Source of the DNA: Pseudoxanthomonas sp. F37
GTDB taxonomy: Bacteria; Pseudomonadota; Gammaproteobacteria; Xanthomonadales; Xanthomonadaceae
Assembly: GCF_022965755.1 (NCBI RefSeq)
Contig: NZ_CP095187.1
Coordinates: 2,604,001 to 2,668,000, forward strand
DNA: 64,000 nucleotides
Reading direction: 5' to 3'
Under the pieces are notes generated by a model, which was given only the letters and a program-made list of their open reading frames with translations, made no database searches and was not told where the DNA came from. The position numbers and the translations under genes were made by a program. This document shows, in pieces, positions 15,386 to 27,109 of the stretch; the first letter of the stretch is position 1; each line of letters starts with the position of its first letter.

Positions 15386-16759
15386 ATGAGCGCCGACGAC
15401 ACCTCTTCCCGCGCCCTGGCCGACCACTACGCTCGCCAGAACCTCGAGGCGCCGGCCTCGCTCGACCACTTCTGGATGCCGTTCACCGCCAACAGGCAAT
15501 TCAAGGCCAAGCCCCGCCTGCTGGCCAGCGCGTCCGGCATGTACTACCGCGACGTCGATGGCAACCAGGTGCTGGATGCCACCGCCGGGCTCTGGTGCTG
15601 CAACGCCGGCCACGCCCGGCCGCGCATCGTCGAGGCGGTGAGGCAGCAGGTCGGCACGCTGGATTTCGCCCCCAATTTCTCGATGAGCTCGCCGCTGCCG
15701 TTCAAGCTGGCCGAGCGCCTGGCCGCGCTGGCGCCGGGCGACCTCAACAAGGTGTTCTTCAGCAACTCCGGCTCGGAAGCGGTGGACAGCGCCCTGAAGA
15801 TCGCGCTGGCCTACCACCGCGTGCGCGGCGAAGGCCAGCGCACGCGCTTCATCGGCCGTGAGAAGGGCTACCACGGGGTCGGCTTCGGCGGCATGTCGGT
15901 GGGCGGCCTGCCGAACAACCGCAAGTGGTTCGGCCCGGGCCTGCCGGCGGTGTCGCACATCCGCCACACGCTGGACGTGGCGCGCAATGCGTTCTCCAAG
16001 GGCCTGCCGGCGCACGGCATCGAGCTGGCCGAGGACCTGGAACGGCAGATCGCGCTGTACGACGCTTCCACCATCGCCGCGGTCATCGTCGAGCCGATTT
16101 CCGGTTCGGCCGGCGTGGTCATCCCGCCGCAGGGCTACCTGCAGCGGCTGCGCGAGATCTGCGACAGGCATGGCATCCTGCTGATCTTCGACGAAGTGAT
16201 CACCGGCTTCGGCCGCATCGGCCACGCCTTCGGCGCGCAGCGCTTCGGCGTCACCCCCGACATGATCACCGCCGCCAAGGGCATCACCAACGGCTGCGTG
16301 CCGATGGGGGCCACCTTCGTGTCGGACCGCCTGTTCGACGCCTTCATGGGCGGACCGGACAATGCCATCGACATGTTCCATGGCTACACCTACTCCGGCC
16401 ATCCGCTGGCCTGCGCCGCGGCGCTCGCCACGCTGGATACCTACGAGGAGGAGAACCTCTTCGACAAGGCGCTCAGCCTGGGCGACTACTGGCAGGAGGC
16501 GCTGCACGCGCTGAAGGGCCTGCCGAACGTGATCGACATCCGCAACTTCGGCCTGGTCGGCGCCATCGAAATGGCGCCGCGCGCGGGCGCGCCCGGCACC
16601 CGGGGCTACGACGTGTTCGCCCGTGCCTTCCACGAGGGCCACCTGCTGACCCGGGTGACCGGCGACGTCATCGCCCTGTCGCCCCCGCTGATCGTGGAAA
16701 AGGGCCACATCGACCGGATCGTGGATGTCCTGGCGGACACCATACGGGCAACCGCGTAA
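15386..16759 (+). CDS. Class III aminotransferase, beta-alanine (omega-amino acid):pyruvate type
   Basis: This 457-residue PLP enzyme has [14 protein letters not shown] (phosphate-binding), [19 protein letters not shown] (cofactor Asp), [15 protein letters not shown] (Schiff-base Lys) and [14 protein letters not shown]. It begins [14 protein letters not shown], characteristic of beta-alanine:pyruvate aminotransferases. It would yield malonate semialdehyde plus L-alanine from beta-alanine, or act on other omega-amino acids and amines. Alanine dehydrogenase follows 65 bases downstream and a malonate/methylmalonate semialdehyde dehydrogenase comes next, a coherent three-step set. An operator candidate lies 40 bases upstream. 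Confidence 0.88.
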   Translation: MSADDTSSRALADHYARQNLEAPASLDHFWMPFTANRQFKAKPRLLASASGMYYRDVDGNQVLDATAGLWCCNAGHARPRIVEAVRQQVGTLDFAPNFSMSSPLPFKLAERLAALAPGDLNKVFFSNSGSEAVDSALKIALAYHRVRGEGQRTRFIGREKGYHGVGFGGMSVGGLPNNRKWFGPGLPAVSHIRHTLDVARNAFSKGLPAHGIELAEDLERQIALYDASTIAAVIVEPISGSAGVVIPPQGYLQRLREICDRHGILLIFDEVITGFGRIGHAFGAQRFGVTPDMITAAKGITNGCVPMGATFVSDRLFDAFMGGPDNAIDMFHGYTYSGHPLACAAALATLDTYEEENLFDKALSLGDYWQEALHALKGLPNVIDIRNFGLVGAIEMAPRAGAPGTRGYDVFARAFHEGHLLTRVTGDVIALSPPLIVEKGHIDRIVDVLADTIRATA

Positions 16760-16824
16760 AATTACGGACCAACGGCCCCAGCGCTCCCCACGCGCGAAGC
16801 CACTTCCCGCTACTGGAGAGCAAC

Positions 16825-17940
16825 ATGCTGATTGGCGTCCCCAAGGAAATAAAGAACCACGAATACCGCATCGGCCTAACGCCGTCCGGTGCGCGCGAGC
16901 TGGTCTCGAACGGCCACCAGGTCATCGTCCAGCGCGACGGCGGCAAGGCCATCGGCCTGACCGACGAGCAGTACATCAAGGCCGGCGCGCAGATCGTCGA
17001 GACGGCCGAGGAGATCTTTGCCCGCGCCGACATGATCATCAAGGTCAAGGAGCCGCAGCCGAACGAGTGCGCCATGCTGCGCCCCGGCCAGGTGCTCTAC
17101 ACCTACCTGCACCTGGCGCCCGATCCGGAACAGACCAAGGCGCTGGTCGCCTCCGGCGCCACCTGCATCGCCTACGAAACCGTCACCGACCGCAAGGGCG
17201 GCCTGCCGCTGCTCGCGCCGATGTCGGAAGTGGCCGGCCGCATGTCGATCCAGGCCGGCGCGCACGCGCTGGAGAAGGCGCAGGGCGGTTCCGGCGTGCT
17301 GCTGGGCGGCGTGCCGGGCGTGAAGCCGGCCGAAGTGCTGGTGATCGGCGGCGGCGTGGTGGGCATCAACGCCGCGCGCATGGCCATGGGCATGAACGCG
17401 CACGTCACCATCCTGGACCGTTCGCTCGACCGCCTGAAGTACCTGGACGAGCTGTACGGCCACCAGCTGACCACCATCTACTCCACGCGCGACGCCATCG
17501 AGGAACGCCTGCCCGACACCGACCTGGTGATCGGCGCGGTGCTGATCCCGGGCGCGGCCGCTCCCAAGCTGGTGTCCCGCGAGCAGCTGAAGCTGATGCG
17601 CCCGGGCTCGGTGCTGGTGGACGTGGCGATCGACCAGGGCGGCTGCTTCGAGACCTCCAAGGCCACCACCCACCAGAACCCCACCTACGAAGTCGACGGC
17701 ATCATCCACTACTGCGTGGCGAACATGCCCGGCGGCGTCGCCCGCACGTCCACCTTCGCCCTGACCAACGCCACCCTGCCCTTCGCGGTGCAACTGGCGA
17801 ACAAGGGCGCGAAACAGGCGCTGCTGGACGACGAACACCTGCTCAATGGCCTGAACGTGCACGCCGGCAAGGTGACCTACAAGGCCGTCGCCGACGACCT
17901 GGGCTACGCCTACGTGCCTGCGCGCGAAGCGCTGGCGTAA
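16825..17940 (+). CDS. ald: Alanine dehydrogenase
   Basis: This 371-residue NAD-dependent L-alanine dehydrogenase is the usual length. It has the N-terminal [20 protein letters not shown], the substrate segment VKEPQPNE, and the Rossmann motif [25 protein letters not shown]. The catalytic His is in YTYLHLAPD and the Asp in [20 protein letters not shown] lies six bases before the ATG. In this setting it should deaminate alanine produced by the pyruvate-dependent aminotransferase just upstream, regenerating pyruvate and releasing ammonia. Both genes probably form one transcript. Confidence 0.95.
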   Translation: MLIGVPKEIKNHEYRIGLTPSGARELVSNGHQVIVQRDGGKAIGLTDEQYIKAGAQIVETAEEIFARADMIIKVKEPQPNECAMLRPGQVLYTYLHLAPDPEQTKALVASGATCIAYETVTDRKGGLPLLAPMSEVAGRMSIQAGAHALEKAQGGSGVLLGGVPGVKPAEVLVIGGGVVGINAARMAMGMNAHVTILDRSLDRLKYLDELYGHQLTTIYSTRDAIEERLPDTDLVIGAVLIPGAAAPKLVSREQLKLMRPGSVLVDVAIDQGGCFETSKATTHQNPTYEVDGIIHYCVANMPGGVARTSTFALTNATLPFAVQLANKGAKQALLDDEHLLNGLNVHAGKVTYKAVADDLGYAYVPAREALA

Positions 17941-17955
17941 GCCGCCCCAGAATCC

Positions 17956-18036
17956 CTGTAGGAGCGCCCCATGGGCGCGATGCTTCGGGTCTCGAGGCAC
18001 GAGCAACAGCATCGCGGGCATGGCCCGCTCCTACAG
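17956..18036. repeat. Palindromic repeat, family B (GTAGGAGCGCCCCATGGGCGCGATGCT type)
   Basis: The left arm 17956-17984 and right arm 18008-18036 are imperfect inverted repeats starting CTGTAGGAGCG and ending CGCTCCTACAG. Related copies lie at 46094-46172 and 46688-46769. The outer bases are shared with family A, but the inner arm (GCGCGATGCT) differs. It lies between ald and mmsA. Confidence 0.85.
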
Positions 18037-18059
18037 GACGCCCCTATCGGAGACATCGC

Positions 18060-19550
<1,491 letters not shown>

Positions 19551-19582
19551 AGTCGGGGCCGGTTCCCTCGAGGTGGTGGCCG

Positions 19583-20800
19583 ATGTCCCTGCGCTCCATC
19601 CGCATCCTGGTTTTCCTCGCCTGCCTGATCGCGTCCACGACGGCGCCCGCCGCCGGGCCCGTCGCGCAGGTGCGCGTGGCCTTCGACCGCAACGGCGTGG
19701 TCAGTACCCGTGCCGAAGGCATGGCGGACCTCGCCACCGGCCGCGAGGTCACCCCGGACGATCCCGTGCGGGTCGCCTCCATCTCCAAGCTGGTCACCAC
19801 GATCGGCGTGATGCGGCTGGTCGAAGCCGGCCAGCTGGACCTGGATGCCGACGTCTCCACGTACCTGGGCTGGACCTTGCGACATCCCCGGCACCCCGAC
19901 ACGCCGATCACGCTGCGCCTGCTGCTGTCGCACCGCTCCAGCCTGACCGATGCCGCCGGCTACTACGCCACGCCGTTGGGCGAGCCGCTGAAGACGATAC
20001 TCGACGACCCCAAGGCCTGGGACGACGCGCACGCACCCGGCACGCACTTCCGCTACACCAACCTCAACTTCCCGCTGGTGGCGATGGCGATGGAGAACGC
20101 CACCGGCGAACGCTTCGACCTGCTGATGCGCAGGCTGGTGCTGGAACCGCTGAAGCTGGATGCCTGCTACAACTGGGCGAGCTGCGATGCCGCCACGGCG
20201 GCGCGTGCCGTGGTGCTGTACCGCGACCGCGCACCGGTGCGCGACGACAACCGGGCCGGCAAGCCGGCCTGCGCCGTGGTCGTCGAGGAGGGCGCCGACT
20301 GCGACCTCGCCCGCTGGAAGGCCGGGGAGAACGGCGCGCTGTTCTCGCCGCAGGGTGGCCTGCGCATCTCCGCGAACGGACTGGCGAAGATCGGCCGCCT
20401 GCTGCTGAACCACGGCGAGGTCGACGGTGTGCGCCTGCTCCAGCCCGCCAGCGTCGATGCCATGGTGGTGCCGCAGTGGACCTTCGACGGCGGCAACGGC
20501 GTGACGCATGAAGAAGACAGCGGGGACGGGAGGAACCAGGCCTTCTTCTGCCGTTACGGCCTGGCCGTGCAGACCCTGGCCACGCCTGTGGCGGGCTGCG
20601 GCGACGACCCGTTCGGCGACCGCATCGCGCGCGTCGGTCATTCCGGCGATGCCTACGGCCTGCGCTCTGGCCTGTGGATCGACCGCGAGGCGGGCACGGG
20701 CGTGGTCTACTTCGCCACCGACGTGGGCGGTTCGCGCGGCGGTGCGCATTCGGCATTCAGTCGTGTCGAGGAAGCGCTGGCGGCCGGCACGGCGCACTGA
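19583..20800 (+). CDS. Secreted serine beta-lactamase-like hydrolase (class C/PBP fold)
   Basis: This 405-residue protein has an N-terminal signal peptide (hydrophobic to about residue 23, ending APAAG). The beta-lactamase/DD-peptidase landmarks are present: Ser66-x-x-Lys69 in [10 protein letters not shown], Tyr158-x-Asn160 in FRYTNLNFP, and a C-terminal HSG in [14 protein letters not shown] replacing KTG. The family includes esterases, D-amino acid amidases and AmpC relatives, so the substrate is open. GAGG lies nine bases before the ATG. It starts 32 bases after mmsA but seems functionally unrelated. The CheY-like gene behind it has its own promoter. Confidence 0.85.
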   Translation: MSLRSIRILVFLACLIASTTAPAAGPVAQVRVAFDRNGVVSTRAEGMADLATGREVTPDDPVRVASISKLVTTIGVMRLVEAGQLDLDADVSTYLGWTLRHPRHPDTPITLRLLLSHRSSLTDAAGYYATPLGEPLKTILDDPKAWDDAHAPGTHFRYTNLNFPLVAMAMENATGERFDLLMRRLVLEPLKLDACYNWASCDAATAARAVVLYRDRAPVRDDNRAGKPACAVVVEEGADCDLARWKAGENGALFSPQGGLRISANGLAKIGRLLLNHGEVDGVRLLQPASVDAMVVPQWTFDGGNGVTHEEDSGDGRNQAFFCRYGLAVQTLATPVAGCGDDPFGDRIARVGHSGDAYGLRSGLWIDREAGTGVVYFATDVGGSRGGAHSAFSRVEEALAAGTAH

Positions 20801-20810
20801 GGCCCGCCCG

Positions 20811-20837
20811 CTCAAGAACTCCCCGGATCGGCCGATA
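20811..20837 (+). promoter_or_regulatory. FliA (sigma-28)-type promoter before the CheY-like gene
   Basis: CTCAAG (20811-20816), a 14-base spacer and GCCGATA (20831-20837) repeat exactly the arrangement at 8279-8305. It lies in the 104-base gap before the response regulator gene and would drive that gene and the downstream CheX-like gene. Confidence 0.6.
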
Positions 20838-20904
20838 CGGCCTACATGTCGCCCCGCGCCGCATCCGCCGCGCGGCCAACATGATCCACAGGGGGATCCT
20901 TGAA

Positions 20905-21273
20905 ATGACGTCACGTCCGACGGTTCTGCTTTGCGATGACTCGCGCGCCCTGCGCATGCTGGCGGCCCGCCAGCTCGACGATTGCGGCTTCCACGTGGTG
21001 GGCGAGGCCGGCAACGGCCACGAGGCCGTCAGCCAGTACCAGGCGCTGAAGCCCGACGTGGTGCTGATGGACCTGGTGATGCCCGAATGCGACGGCAAGC
21101 AGGCGCTGGGCCGGATCCTGGCGCAGGACCCCGGTGCGCGCGTGGTGATCCTCAGCTCGCTGGGGGCCCAGAGCGACATCGAGGAGTGCCTGAAGCTGGG
21201 CGCCAGGTCGTACCTGCAGAAGCCCATCGATCCTGAGGTGATGGACCGCGTGCTGCACGAAGCGGTCGCCTGA
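20905..21273 (+). CDS. CheY-like single-domain response regulator
   Basis: This 122-residue stand-alone receiver has Asp11-Asp12 (LLCDDSRAL), phospho-acceptor Asp56 (VVLMDLVMPECDG), the switch Ser in VVILSSLGAQ and Lys in YLQKPID. All residues for phosphorylation are present. A FliA-type promoter precedes it, and a CheX-like phosphatase candidate follows 43 bases downstream, so the two probably form a regulator/phosphatase pair feeding chemotaxis or surface motility. The start at 20905 follows AGGGGG by nine bases; an in-frame ATG at 20881 lacks a ribosome site. Confidence 0.92.
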   Translation: MTSRPTVLLCDDSRALRMLAARQLDDCGFHVVGEAGNGHEAVSQYQALKPDVVLMDLVMPECDGKQALGRILAQDPGARVVILSSLGAQSDIEECLKLGARSYLQKPIDPEVMDRVLHEAVA

Positions 21274-21316
21274 CCGGCGCGCACGTCCCTCCACCTTCCG
21301 TACGAGACGATCCCAC

Positions 21317-22162
21317 ATGGCAGCGAAATTCCTGGGCCAGTTCCTGCTGGAACGCGGCACCATCACCCCCGCGCAGCTCCTGGCCGCCCTCGACGCGCAG
21401 CGCGCATCGAATCCCCTGCTCGGCGAGCTGGCCATCCACCACGGCATGCTCGACGCCTCGCAGGCCCGCCGCATCAACGAACGCCAGCGCGCCGAAGACC
21501 GGCGCTTCGGCGACATCGCGCTGGAGATGGGCTGGCTGAGCGAAGGCCAGCTGGACGTGCTGCTCACGGCGCAGAAGAAGGGCCGCAAGCTGTTCGGCCA
21601 GATCCTGGTCGAACAGGGCATCCTGACCGCCGGGCAGCTGGAAACCGAGCTGGCCGCGCATCGCCGCGACCTGGACGAGGCCAACCACGCCCTGGCGTTG
21701 GGCATCGCGGGCCACCCCCTGGCCGACGTGGCGACCAGCGCCATCCGCGTGTGCAACCGCCTGTTCCCGCGTCTGGTCGGCAGCCAGTGCCAGGCCGCCG
21801 GTATCGCCCACGATGCCGCGCTCGAAGCCTGCGAAGTCACCGCGCACGTACGCATCGCGTCCGGGTCGGACGCGCTGCTGGTCGGCGTGGGATGCAGCCG
21901 CGCCACCATGCACGCCATGGCCTGCGCCCTGCTTTCGCTCCCGCCGGAACAGTGCGACGACGAACTGGCGGTGGACGCCCTCGGCGAGCTGGTCAACGTG
22001 CTGATGGGCTATGTGGTGCGCGACACCCTGCCCGACGACGCGGCGTACCGCGCCCAGCCGCCCTCGACCCGGTTGTCCGCAGCCGATCTGGCCGCCACCG
22101 GCCGCACCCTGGCGCTGGCGATGGCGTCCCAGCGCGGCGACTTCGTCCTGATCGTGGGCTGA
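21317..22162 (+). CDS. MshEN-like repeats fused to a CheX-like phosphatase domain
   Basis: This is a 281-residue cytoplasmic protein. The N-terminal half (about 1-118) holds four related helical repeats, each opening with a (L/F)LG or FG turn and a (L/T/M)(I/L)(T/D/S)xxQL element: FLGQFLLERGTITPAQ, LLGELAIHHGMLDASQ, RFGDIALEMGWLSEGQ and LFGQILVEQGILTAGQ. These resemble MshEN/T2SSE-N c-di-GMP-binding motifs. The C-terminal half (about 130-281) resembles CheX/CheC phosphatases, with the helix DALGELVNVLMGYVVRD supplying the expected Glu and Asn. It likely dephosphorylates the adjacent CheY-like protein, possibly gated by c-di-GMP. The domain calls are from motif reading only. It converges with rlmKL, nine bases apart. 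Confidence 0.7.
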   Translation: MAAKFLGQFLLERGTITPAQLLAALDAQRASNPLLGELAIHHGMLDASQARRINERQRAEDRRFGDIALEMGWLSEGQLDVLLTAQKKGRKLFGQILVEQGILTAGQLETELAAHRRDLDEANHALALGIAGHPLADVATSAIRVCNRLFPRLVGSQCQAAGIAHDAALEACEVTAHVRIASGSDALLVGVGCSRATMHAMACALLSLPPEQCDDELAVDALGELVNVLMGYVVRDTLPDDAAYRAQPPSTRLSAADLAATGRTLALAMASQRGDFVLIVG

Positions 22163-22171
22163 TCGATCGAC

Positions 22172-24307
22172 TCAGGCCCGCATCAGCCGCCACGCGCGGT
22201 GGATGCGGGCGTTGCGTTCGAAATCCGGCGGGATGGTGCCCGCGCTGATGTCCTCGCAGCGCGCGAATCCGGCCACGGCGTCCTCGTCCAGCTTGAAACG
22301 GCGGAAGTTGTTGCTGAAATACAGCACGCCCCCCGGCGCCAGGCGGGCGACGGCGGCACGCAGCAGGCGGACGTGTTCCTTCTGCACATCGAAGTCGTCG
22401 GCGCGCGCGGAATTGGAGAACGTGGGCGGGTCGCAGAAGACCAGGTCGTACTCGGCCTGTTCGGCCTCCAGCCAGCGCACCGCATCGGCCTGCACCAGCC
22501 GGTGCTTCGCGCCGCCCAGGCCGTTCTCGGCCAGGTTGTCCGCGCACCACTGCAGGTAGGTCGCCGACAGGTCCACGCTGGTGGTGCTGGCCGCGCCCGC
22601 CACCGCCGCCTGCACGCTGGCCACGCCGGTGTAGCAGAACAGGTTGAGGAAGCGCTTGCCGCGCGCTTCCTGCGCCATGCGCCTGCGCAACGGGCGGTGG
22701 TCGAGGAACAGGCCGGTGTCCAGGTAATCGAACAGATTCACCCGCAGCCGCGCGCCCGACTCGCGCACCACGATGAACTCGTCCCGCTGCTGCATGCGCC
22801 CGTACTTGGACCCGCCCTTGCCGCGCTCGCGCGCCTTCACCGCGATCTGTTCCTGCGGCACGCCGAACACCTCGCGGGTGGCGGCCAGCAGTTCGCTGAA
22901 GCGGCGACGCACATCGTGCTCGGGGATGCTCGCCGGGGCGGCGTATTCCTGCACATGGAGGAAGAGGCGGCCCTGCCCGTCTTCCTCCTGGTAGACATCG
23001 ATGGCCGCCGCGTACTCGGGCAGGTCGGCATCGTAGGCGCGGTAGCAGGTCACGCCCTCGCGCGCGCGCCAGTTCTTGAACTTCTTCAGGTTCTTGCGCA
23101 GGCGGTTGGCGACCATCTGCGCGCCGTCGGACAGCGGCCTGGCCTCGCGCGGTTCGCGGGCGGGCACGGCGACCGGATCGCAGACGATCAGCGCGCACTC
23201 GATGGCGCCGTTGAACAGCTGGTATTTCTTCGCGGCGCGCAGGCCCGTGGCATGGCCGAGCTCGGCATTGCCGCACAGCAGGCTCGCCCGCCATTGCGGC
23301 ACGGCACGTTGCAGCGCATCGCCGAGCGCACGGTACAGGTCGGCGTCGGCGGCCAGGCGCTCGTCGTAGGGCGGATTGCAGACCACCAGCCCGCGCGCCT
23401 CTTCGCGCAGCGGCAACTGCGCCACATCGCGGGTCTCGAACTGCACCTGGCCGGCCAGACCCGCCAGCACCGCGTTGTCGCGCGCGGCGCGGATCGCGCC
23501 GATGTCGACGTCGCTGCCGAAGAACACCGGACGCAGCGCCTTGCGCCCTTCCGCTTCGCGCTGCACGGCATCGGCGAACAGCGTGCGCCAGGCCGCCACG
23601 TCGAAGCCGAGCCAGCGCGTGGGCAGCGCATTGCCATGCCGCTGCAGGCCGGGCGCCACGTCGGCCGCCATCAGCGCGCCTTCGATCAGCAGCGTGCCGC
23701 TGCCGCACATCGGGTCGAGCAGCGCACCGCCCTCGTGGTACAGCGCCGGCCAGCCCCCGCGCATCAGCACGGCCGCTGCCAGGTTTTCCTTCAACGGCGC
23801 TTCGTTCTGGGCCTGCCGCCAGCCGCGACGATGCATCGGCCCACCGCCCAGGTCGATGGAGATCGTCGCGCGTCCCTTGCGCAGCGACAGGTTGATGCGC
23901 ACATCCGGCTGATCCACGTCCACGGACGGGCGCTCCAGCCCCTGCTGGCGCAGGCGGTCGACCACGGCGTCCTTCACGCGCTGCGCGGCGAAGCGCGCAT
24001 GGGTGATCGCTTCGCCGGAGACATGCGCATCCACCGCCAGCGTCAGTTCGGGACGGGTGTGCTGCTCCCAGGCGATCGCCATCACGCCGTCGTACAGGGC
24101 CTGTTCGTCGGGGCACTCGAACTCGGCGATCGGCCACAGCACGCGGCTGGCCAGGCGCGACCACAGCACGGCCCGCTGTGCGTCCACCCGCTCGCCATCG
24201 GCATTCACGCCGGCGATGGTGGCGGTGGCCTTGGGCACGCCGAGGGCGAGCAGTTCGTCGGCGAGCAGGTATTCCAGGCCCTTGGCGCAGGAGACGAAGA
24301 ATTTCAC
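22172..24307 (-). CDS. rlmKL: Bifunctional 23S rRNA methyltransferase RlmKL (m2G2445 and m7G2069)
   Basis: This 711-residue fusion has an N-terminal THUMP region and RlmL methyltransferase with [19 protein letters not shown] and the catalytic [11 protein letters not shown]. The C-terminal RlmK half has [16 protein letters not shown] and [12 protein letters not shown]. It methylates two guanines of the peptidyl-transferase region of 23S rRNA. Length matches the gammaproteobacterial fusion. The GTG at 24307 was chosen because GAGG lies seven bases before it and the protein then begins [19 protein letters not shown], the normal N-terminus. A longer frame runs into a repeat region and was rejected. 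Confidence 0.95.
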   Translation of the reverse strand: MKFFVSCAKGLEYLLADELLALGVPKATATIAGVNADGERVDAQRAVLWSRLASRVLWPIAEFECPDEQALYDGVMAIAWEQHTRPELTLAVDAHVSGEAITHARFAAQRVKDAVVDRLRQQGLERPSVDVDQPDVRINLSLRKGRATISIDLGGGPMHRRGWRQAQNEAPLKENLAAAVLMRGGWPALYHEGGALLDPMCGSGTLLIEGALMAADVAPGLQRHGNALPTRWLGFDVAAWRTLFADAVQREAEGRKALRPVFFGSDVDIGAIRAARDNAVLAGLAGQVQFETRDVAQLPLREEARGLVVCNPPYDERLAADADLYRALGDALQRAVPQWRASLLCGNAELGHATGLRAAKKYQLFNGAIECALIVCDPVAVPAREPREARPLSDGAQMVANRLRKNLKKFKNWRAREGVTCYRAYDADLPEYAAAIDVYQEEDGQGRLFLHVQEYAAPASIPEHDVRRRFSELLAATREVFGVPQEQIAVKARERGKGGSKYGRMQQRDEFIVVRESGARLRVNLFDYLDTGLFLDHRPLRRRMAQEARGKRFLNLFCYTGVASVQAAVAGAASTTSVDLSATYLQWCADNLAENGLGGAKHRLVQADAVRWLEAEQAEYDLVFCDPPTFSNSARADDFDVQKEHVRLLRAAVARLAPGGVLYFSNNFRRFKLDEDAVAGFARCEDISAGTIPPDFERNARIHRAWRLMRA

Positions 24308-24334
24308 GGTGGAACCTCGATAAACAGGATCGTC

Positions 24335-24463
24335 GTCCCAGCGGATGCTGGGACCCAGCTTGCCCTGCGCCAACATTCCGGGGCAGAACCGGAATCGACA
24401 CGGATGGCCCGCCCTTCGGCGGTCGAAAGCCCGGCTTGCGCCGGAATGACGGCAGGGGGAATC
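24335..24463. repeat. Mosaic of palindromic units including a family C copy
   Basis: This gap before rlmKL holds three nested palindromes. They are GTCCCAGC/GCTGGGAC (24335-24354), ATTCCGG/CCGGAAT (24375-24395), and a right arm GGCTTGCGCCGGAATGACGG near 24432-24451 that repeats the arm at 6924-6938. A CGCCCTTCGGCGG palindrome lies between. In the rlmKL leader these would form hairpins. No gene is seen here. Confidence 0.65.
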
Positions 24464-24986
24464 AGAGTGCGGCGAGCAACTGCCCGAACGCCTCCGCCGA
24501 CGCCTCGACGTGGCTGGAGAGGCGATGCCCGTCATCGACCAGCAGCAAGCGTGCACGGCGCGCGTGCGCCCAGTCGGTCACGGCCTGCGCGGGTATCAGT
24601 TCGTCATCCCATCCATGGATGATGGAAACCGGCACCGTGGCGGCGTCCAGTTCCGGCAACGGGCCCATCGTGATCGGCGGCGCCATCAGGAACAGGCCGC
24701 GCACCGGCACCTCCAGCGAGATGCGGCCGGCGATGTAGGCACCCAGGCTGGAACCGGCCAGCACCACCGGGCCGCGCGCGGCGGCCGCCTGCGCCAGCGT
24801 GCGCAGGCGATCGAGCCGGGCGACCACATCACCCAGCGAACTGACCTCGCGGCGGGCGTCGAGATCGGTGTAGTCGGGCCGTTCGTGGGTCCAGCCCAGG
24901 CGTTCGGCCACGTCGGCCAGCGCGGTGACCTTGGTGGCGTCGGGACCGCTCTCGAAACCGTGCGACAGGATGCAGTGGCCGCGCAT
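24462..24986 (-). CDS. Small alpha/beta-fold hydrolase (YqiA/UPF0227-like)
   Basis: This 174-residue minimal alpha/beta hydrolase starts [20 protein letters not shown]. The nucleophile elbow is [14 protein letters not shown], the acid is in [11 protein letters not shown], and the catalytic His is in [14 protein letters not shown]. It probably cleaves small esters or thioesters; the substrate is unknown. Its start overlaps the MOSC gene stop (TGATG), indicating translational coupling. Confidence 0.82.
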   Translation of the reverse strand: MRGHCILSHGFESGPDATKVTALADVAERLGWTHERPDYTDLDARREVSSLGDVVARLDRLRTLAQAAAARGPVVLAGSSLGAYIAGRISLEVPVRGLFLMAPPITMGPLPELDAATVPVSIIHGWDDELIPAQAVTDWAHARRARLLLVDDGHRLSSHVEASAEAFGQLLAAL

Positions 24987-25477
24987 CACAACGCCTCCAG
25001 CGCATCGCCCAGACCGAAGGTGCCGCCTTCGACGATGCGGGCGCACAGGCCGCCGTGGCCGCGCATGGCGTTGTAGCCGCCCGGGCCCAGCGCGTCTTCC
25101 ATGCGCGAGCAGGGGTCGCACTCCTCGGTACCCTCGAAGACCGCCGTGCCGATACGGAAGCGTCGCTGCTTCAGCGCGACCAGCGGAATGCCGGAGACCA
25201 CCACGTTCCTGCGCAGCAGCGCCGGTGCCAGGTCGGGACGTTGCGCGAGTGCGGCGATGGCCGGCAGGTGCTCGGCCTGGATCAGGGTGATGCCGCGCTT
25301 GCCGCTGCCGCCCTGGTAGCGGTCGCCGACCAGGCCCGCGCCGGCGATGGCCTGGACGGTCCGGGTGGCGACCATGGCCTGGTCGCGGGCCGGCCGCAGG
25401 CCGATCCATTCCACCTTGCCGGCACGCGGCAGGGTGGCCATCAGCCTGGCCAGCGGGGAGTCGGGGTTGAGCGGCAT
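24986..25477 (-). CDS. MOSC domain protein
   Basis: This 163-residue protein is a stand-alone MOSC domain of the YiiM/molybdenum-cofactor sulfurase C-terminal type. It contains GLVGDRYQGGSGKRGITLIQ (typical of the core), NVVVSGIP, and the conserved Cys in GTEECDPCSRMEDALGPGG. Such proteins handle sulfur or bind molybdenum cofactor, for example in detoxifying N-hydroxylated compounds. No Moco enzyme is adjacent. It is coupled to the downstream hydrolase by a stop/start overlap. Confidence 0.88.
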   Translation of the reverse strand: MPLNPDSPLARLMATLPRAGKVEWIGLRPARDQAMVATRTVQAIAGAGLVGDRYQGGSGKRGITLIQAEHLPAIAALAQRPDLAPALLRRNVVVSGIPLVALKQRRFRIGTAVFEGTEECDPCSRMEDALGPGGYNAMRGHGGLCARIVEGGTFGLGDALEAL

Positions 25478-25554
25478 GCGGAACCGGACGGAAAGGAAGA
25501 CCGTCAGTTTACCGGACCGGGCCGGGGGCCGCCCCCGCCTGCTAGCATCGGCGC

Positions 25555-26127
25555 ATGAGCACCGAACCGCCCACGCGCGCCCCTGTCGTCGATCCGCTGC
25601 CCTACGAGGACAGGCTGGACGCGCGGCCCCTGGGGCAGATCGACCTGGTGGTCATCCACTGCACCGAACTGCCCGACCTGGCGATGGCACGTCACTACGG
25701 CGAACGCATCCTGCATGCGTCCGGCACCGGCAACAGTGGCCACTACTACATCGACCGGGACGGCAGCGTGCATGTCTACGTGCGGCCGGAGCGCGTGGCC
25801 CACCACGTGCGCGGCTACAACCCGCGTTCGGTGGGGATCGAACTGGTGAACACCGGCCGTTATCCCGACTGGCTCGCCAGCGGCAGCCAGAAGATGGAAG
25901 AGCCCTACACCGATGCGCAGATCCGTGCGCTGATCGCGTTGCTGGACCAGCTGCGGCGCGAGTTGCCCGCATTGCGCCACATCGCCGGCCACGAGGACCT
26001 GGACACCGCGCGCGAGCCCGCCAGCGACGACCCCACCGTCAGCGTGCCGCGCAAGATGGACCCGGGCCCGCTGTTCCCCTGGGAGGCCGTGCTGCGTGCG
26101 ACCCCGCTGGAAAGGCTGATGCCCTGA
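25555..26127 (+). CDS. N-acetylmuramoyl-L-alanine amidase, AmpD/amidase_2 family
   Basis: This 190-residue zinc amidase has the first ligand in VVIHCTELP (His35), the segment GNSGHYYIDRDGSVHVYV, GYNPRSVGIELVNTGRYP carrying the catalytic Glu, and the second His in IAGHEDLDTAREP. The C-terminal MDPGPLFPWEAVL is the usual AmpD-type end. There is no signal peptide, so it should act in the cytoplasm on anhydro-muropeptides during wall recycling. Divergent from the MOSC gene; the control region is short. Confidence 0.88.
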   Translation: MSTEPPTRAPVVDPLPYEDRLDARPLGQIDLVVIHCTELPDLAMARHYGERILHASGTGNSGHYYIDRDGSVHVYVRPERVAHHVRGYNPRSVGIELVNTGRYPDWLASGSQKMEEPYTDAQIRALIALLDQLRRELPALRHIAGHEDLDTAREPASDDPTVSVPRKMDPGPLFPWEAVLRATPLERLMP

Positions 26128-26184
26128 CAGGCCACGCACGGGCGGCCGGTATAATCGCCGTCCGCCAAGACCCCAGGCCCTGCC

Positions 26185-27099
26185 GTGCCCGCACCCGAAC
26201 CCGTCGTCTCCGAGCTGATCGAACTGCTGTCGCTGGAGCGGCTGGAAGACAACCTGTTCCGTGGCCAGAGCCGCGACATCGGCACCAAGTACGTGTTCGG
26301 CGGCCAGGTGCTGGGCCAGGCGCTGTCGGCGGCGCAGGCGACGGTGGACGGCAGCAGCGGCGAACGCCGCGCGCATTCGCTGCACGCCTACTTCCTGCGC
26401 GCCGGCAACATCGAGGCGCCGATCGTCTACGAAGTGGACCGCACGCGCGATGGCGGCAGCTTCTCCGTGCGCCGCGTCACCGCCATCCAGCACGGCCGGG
26501 TGATCTTCTTCTGCGCCGCGTCCTTCCAGGCCGAAGAAGGCGGCGCTGAGCACCAGCTGTCCATGCCGGAGGTACCCCAGCCCGAGGACATCGCGCCGGC
26601 GCCGGCGGTGCCCGCCGAGGTCATGGGCACGCTGCCGCCGAAAGTGCAGCGCTGGCTGTCGCGGCGCGGGCCCTTCGAGTTCCGCCACGTCTATCCGCGC
26701 GACGAACTGAACCCGCCCAAGCGCCCACCGTTCCAGCAGGTCTGGTTCCGCCTCAGCGAACCGGTGGGCGATTCGCCGGAGCTGCACCGTGCCCTGCTCG
26801 CCTACGCCTCCGATTTCCAGCTGCTGGGCACCGCCACGTATCCGCACGGCATCAGCTACTACCAGCCCAACGTGCAGATGGCCTCGCTGGACCACGCGCT
26901 GTGGTTCCACCGCCCGTTCCGTGCGGACGACTGGCTGCTGTATTCGATCGACAGCCCCAGCGCGAGCGGTTCGCGCGGCCTGGCGCGCGGGCAGATCTTC
27001 GACCGCCAGGGCCGGCTGGTGGCCAGCTCGGCGCAGGAAGGCCTGATCCGGGTGGTGCCGGACGCCGAAGCGGCCTCGGCCGTGCCGGCGAAGGACTGA
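26185..27099 (+). CDS. tesB: Acyl-CoA thioesterase II
   Basis: This 304-residue double-hotdog thioesterase hydrolyses medium- and long-chain acyl-CoA. Landmarks include LERLEDNLFRGQSRDIG, YVFGGQVLGQALSAAQATV, AHSLHAYFLRAGN (first hotdog) and the C-terminal catalytic Asp region MASLDHALWFHRPFRADDWLLY with DSPSASGSRGLARGQIF. The start is GTG with no strong ribosome site. A small membrane protein gene follows 10 bases downstream, probably in the same transcript. Confidence 0.93.
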   Translation: MPAPEPVVSELIELLSLERLEDNLFRGQSRDIGTKYVFGGQVLGQALSAAQATVDGSSGERRAHSLHAYFLRAGNIEAPIVYEVDRTRDGGSFSVRRVTAIQHGRVIFFCAASFQAEEGGAEHQLSMPEVPQPEDIAPAPAVPAEVMGTLPPKVQRWLSRRGPFEFRHVYPRDELNPPKRPPFQQVWFRLSEPVGDSPELHRALLAYASDFQLLGTATYPHGISYYQPNVQMASLDHALWFHRPFRADDWLLYSIDSPSASGSRGLARGQIFDRQGRLVASSAQEGLIRVVPDAEAASAVPAKD

Positions 27100-27109
27100 G
27101 GCCTCCCGC

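Noticed and set aside
19583-20800. Acquired beta-lactamase resistance gene
   Set aside because: No mobile element, integron or change in composition around it; the sequence is a general class C/PBP-fold hydrolase with HSG in place of KTG.
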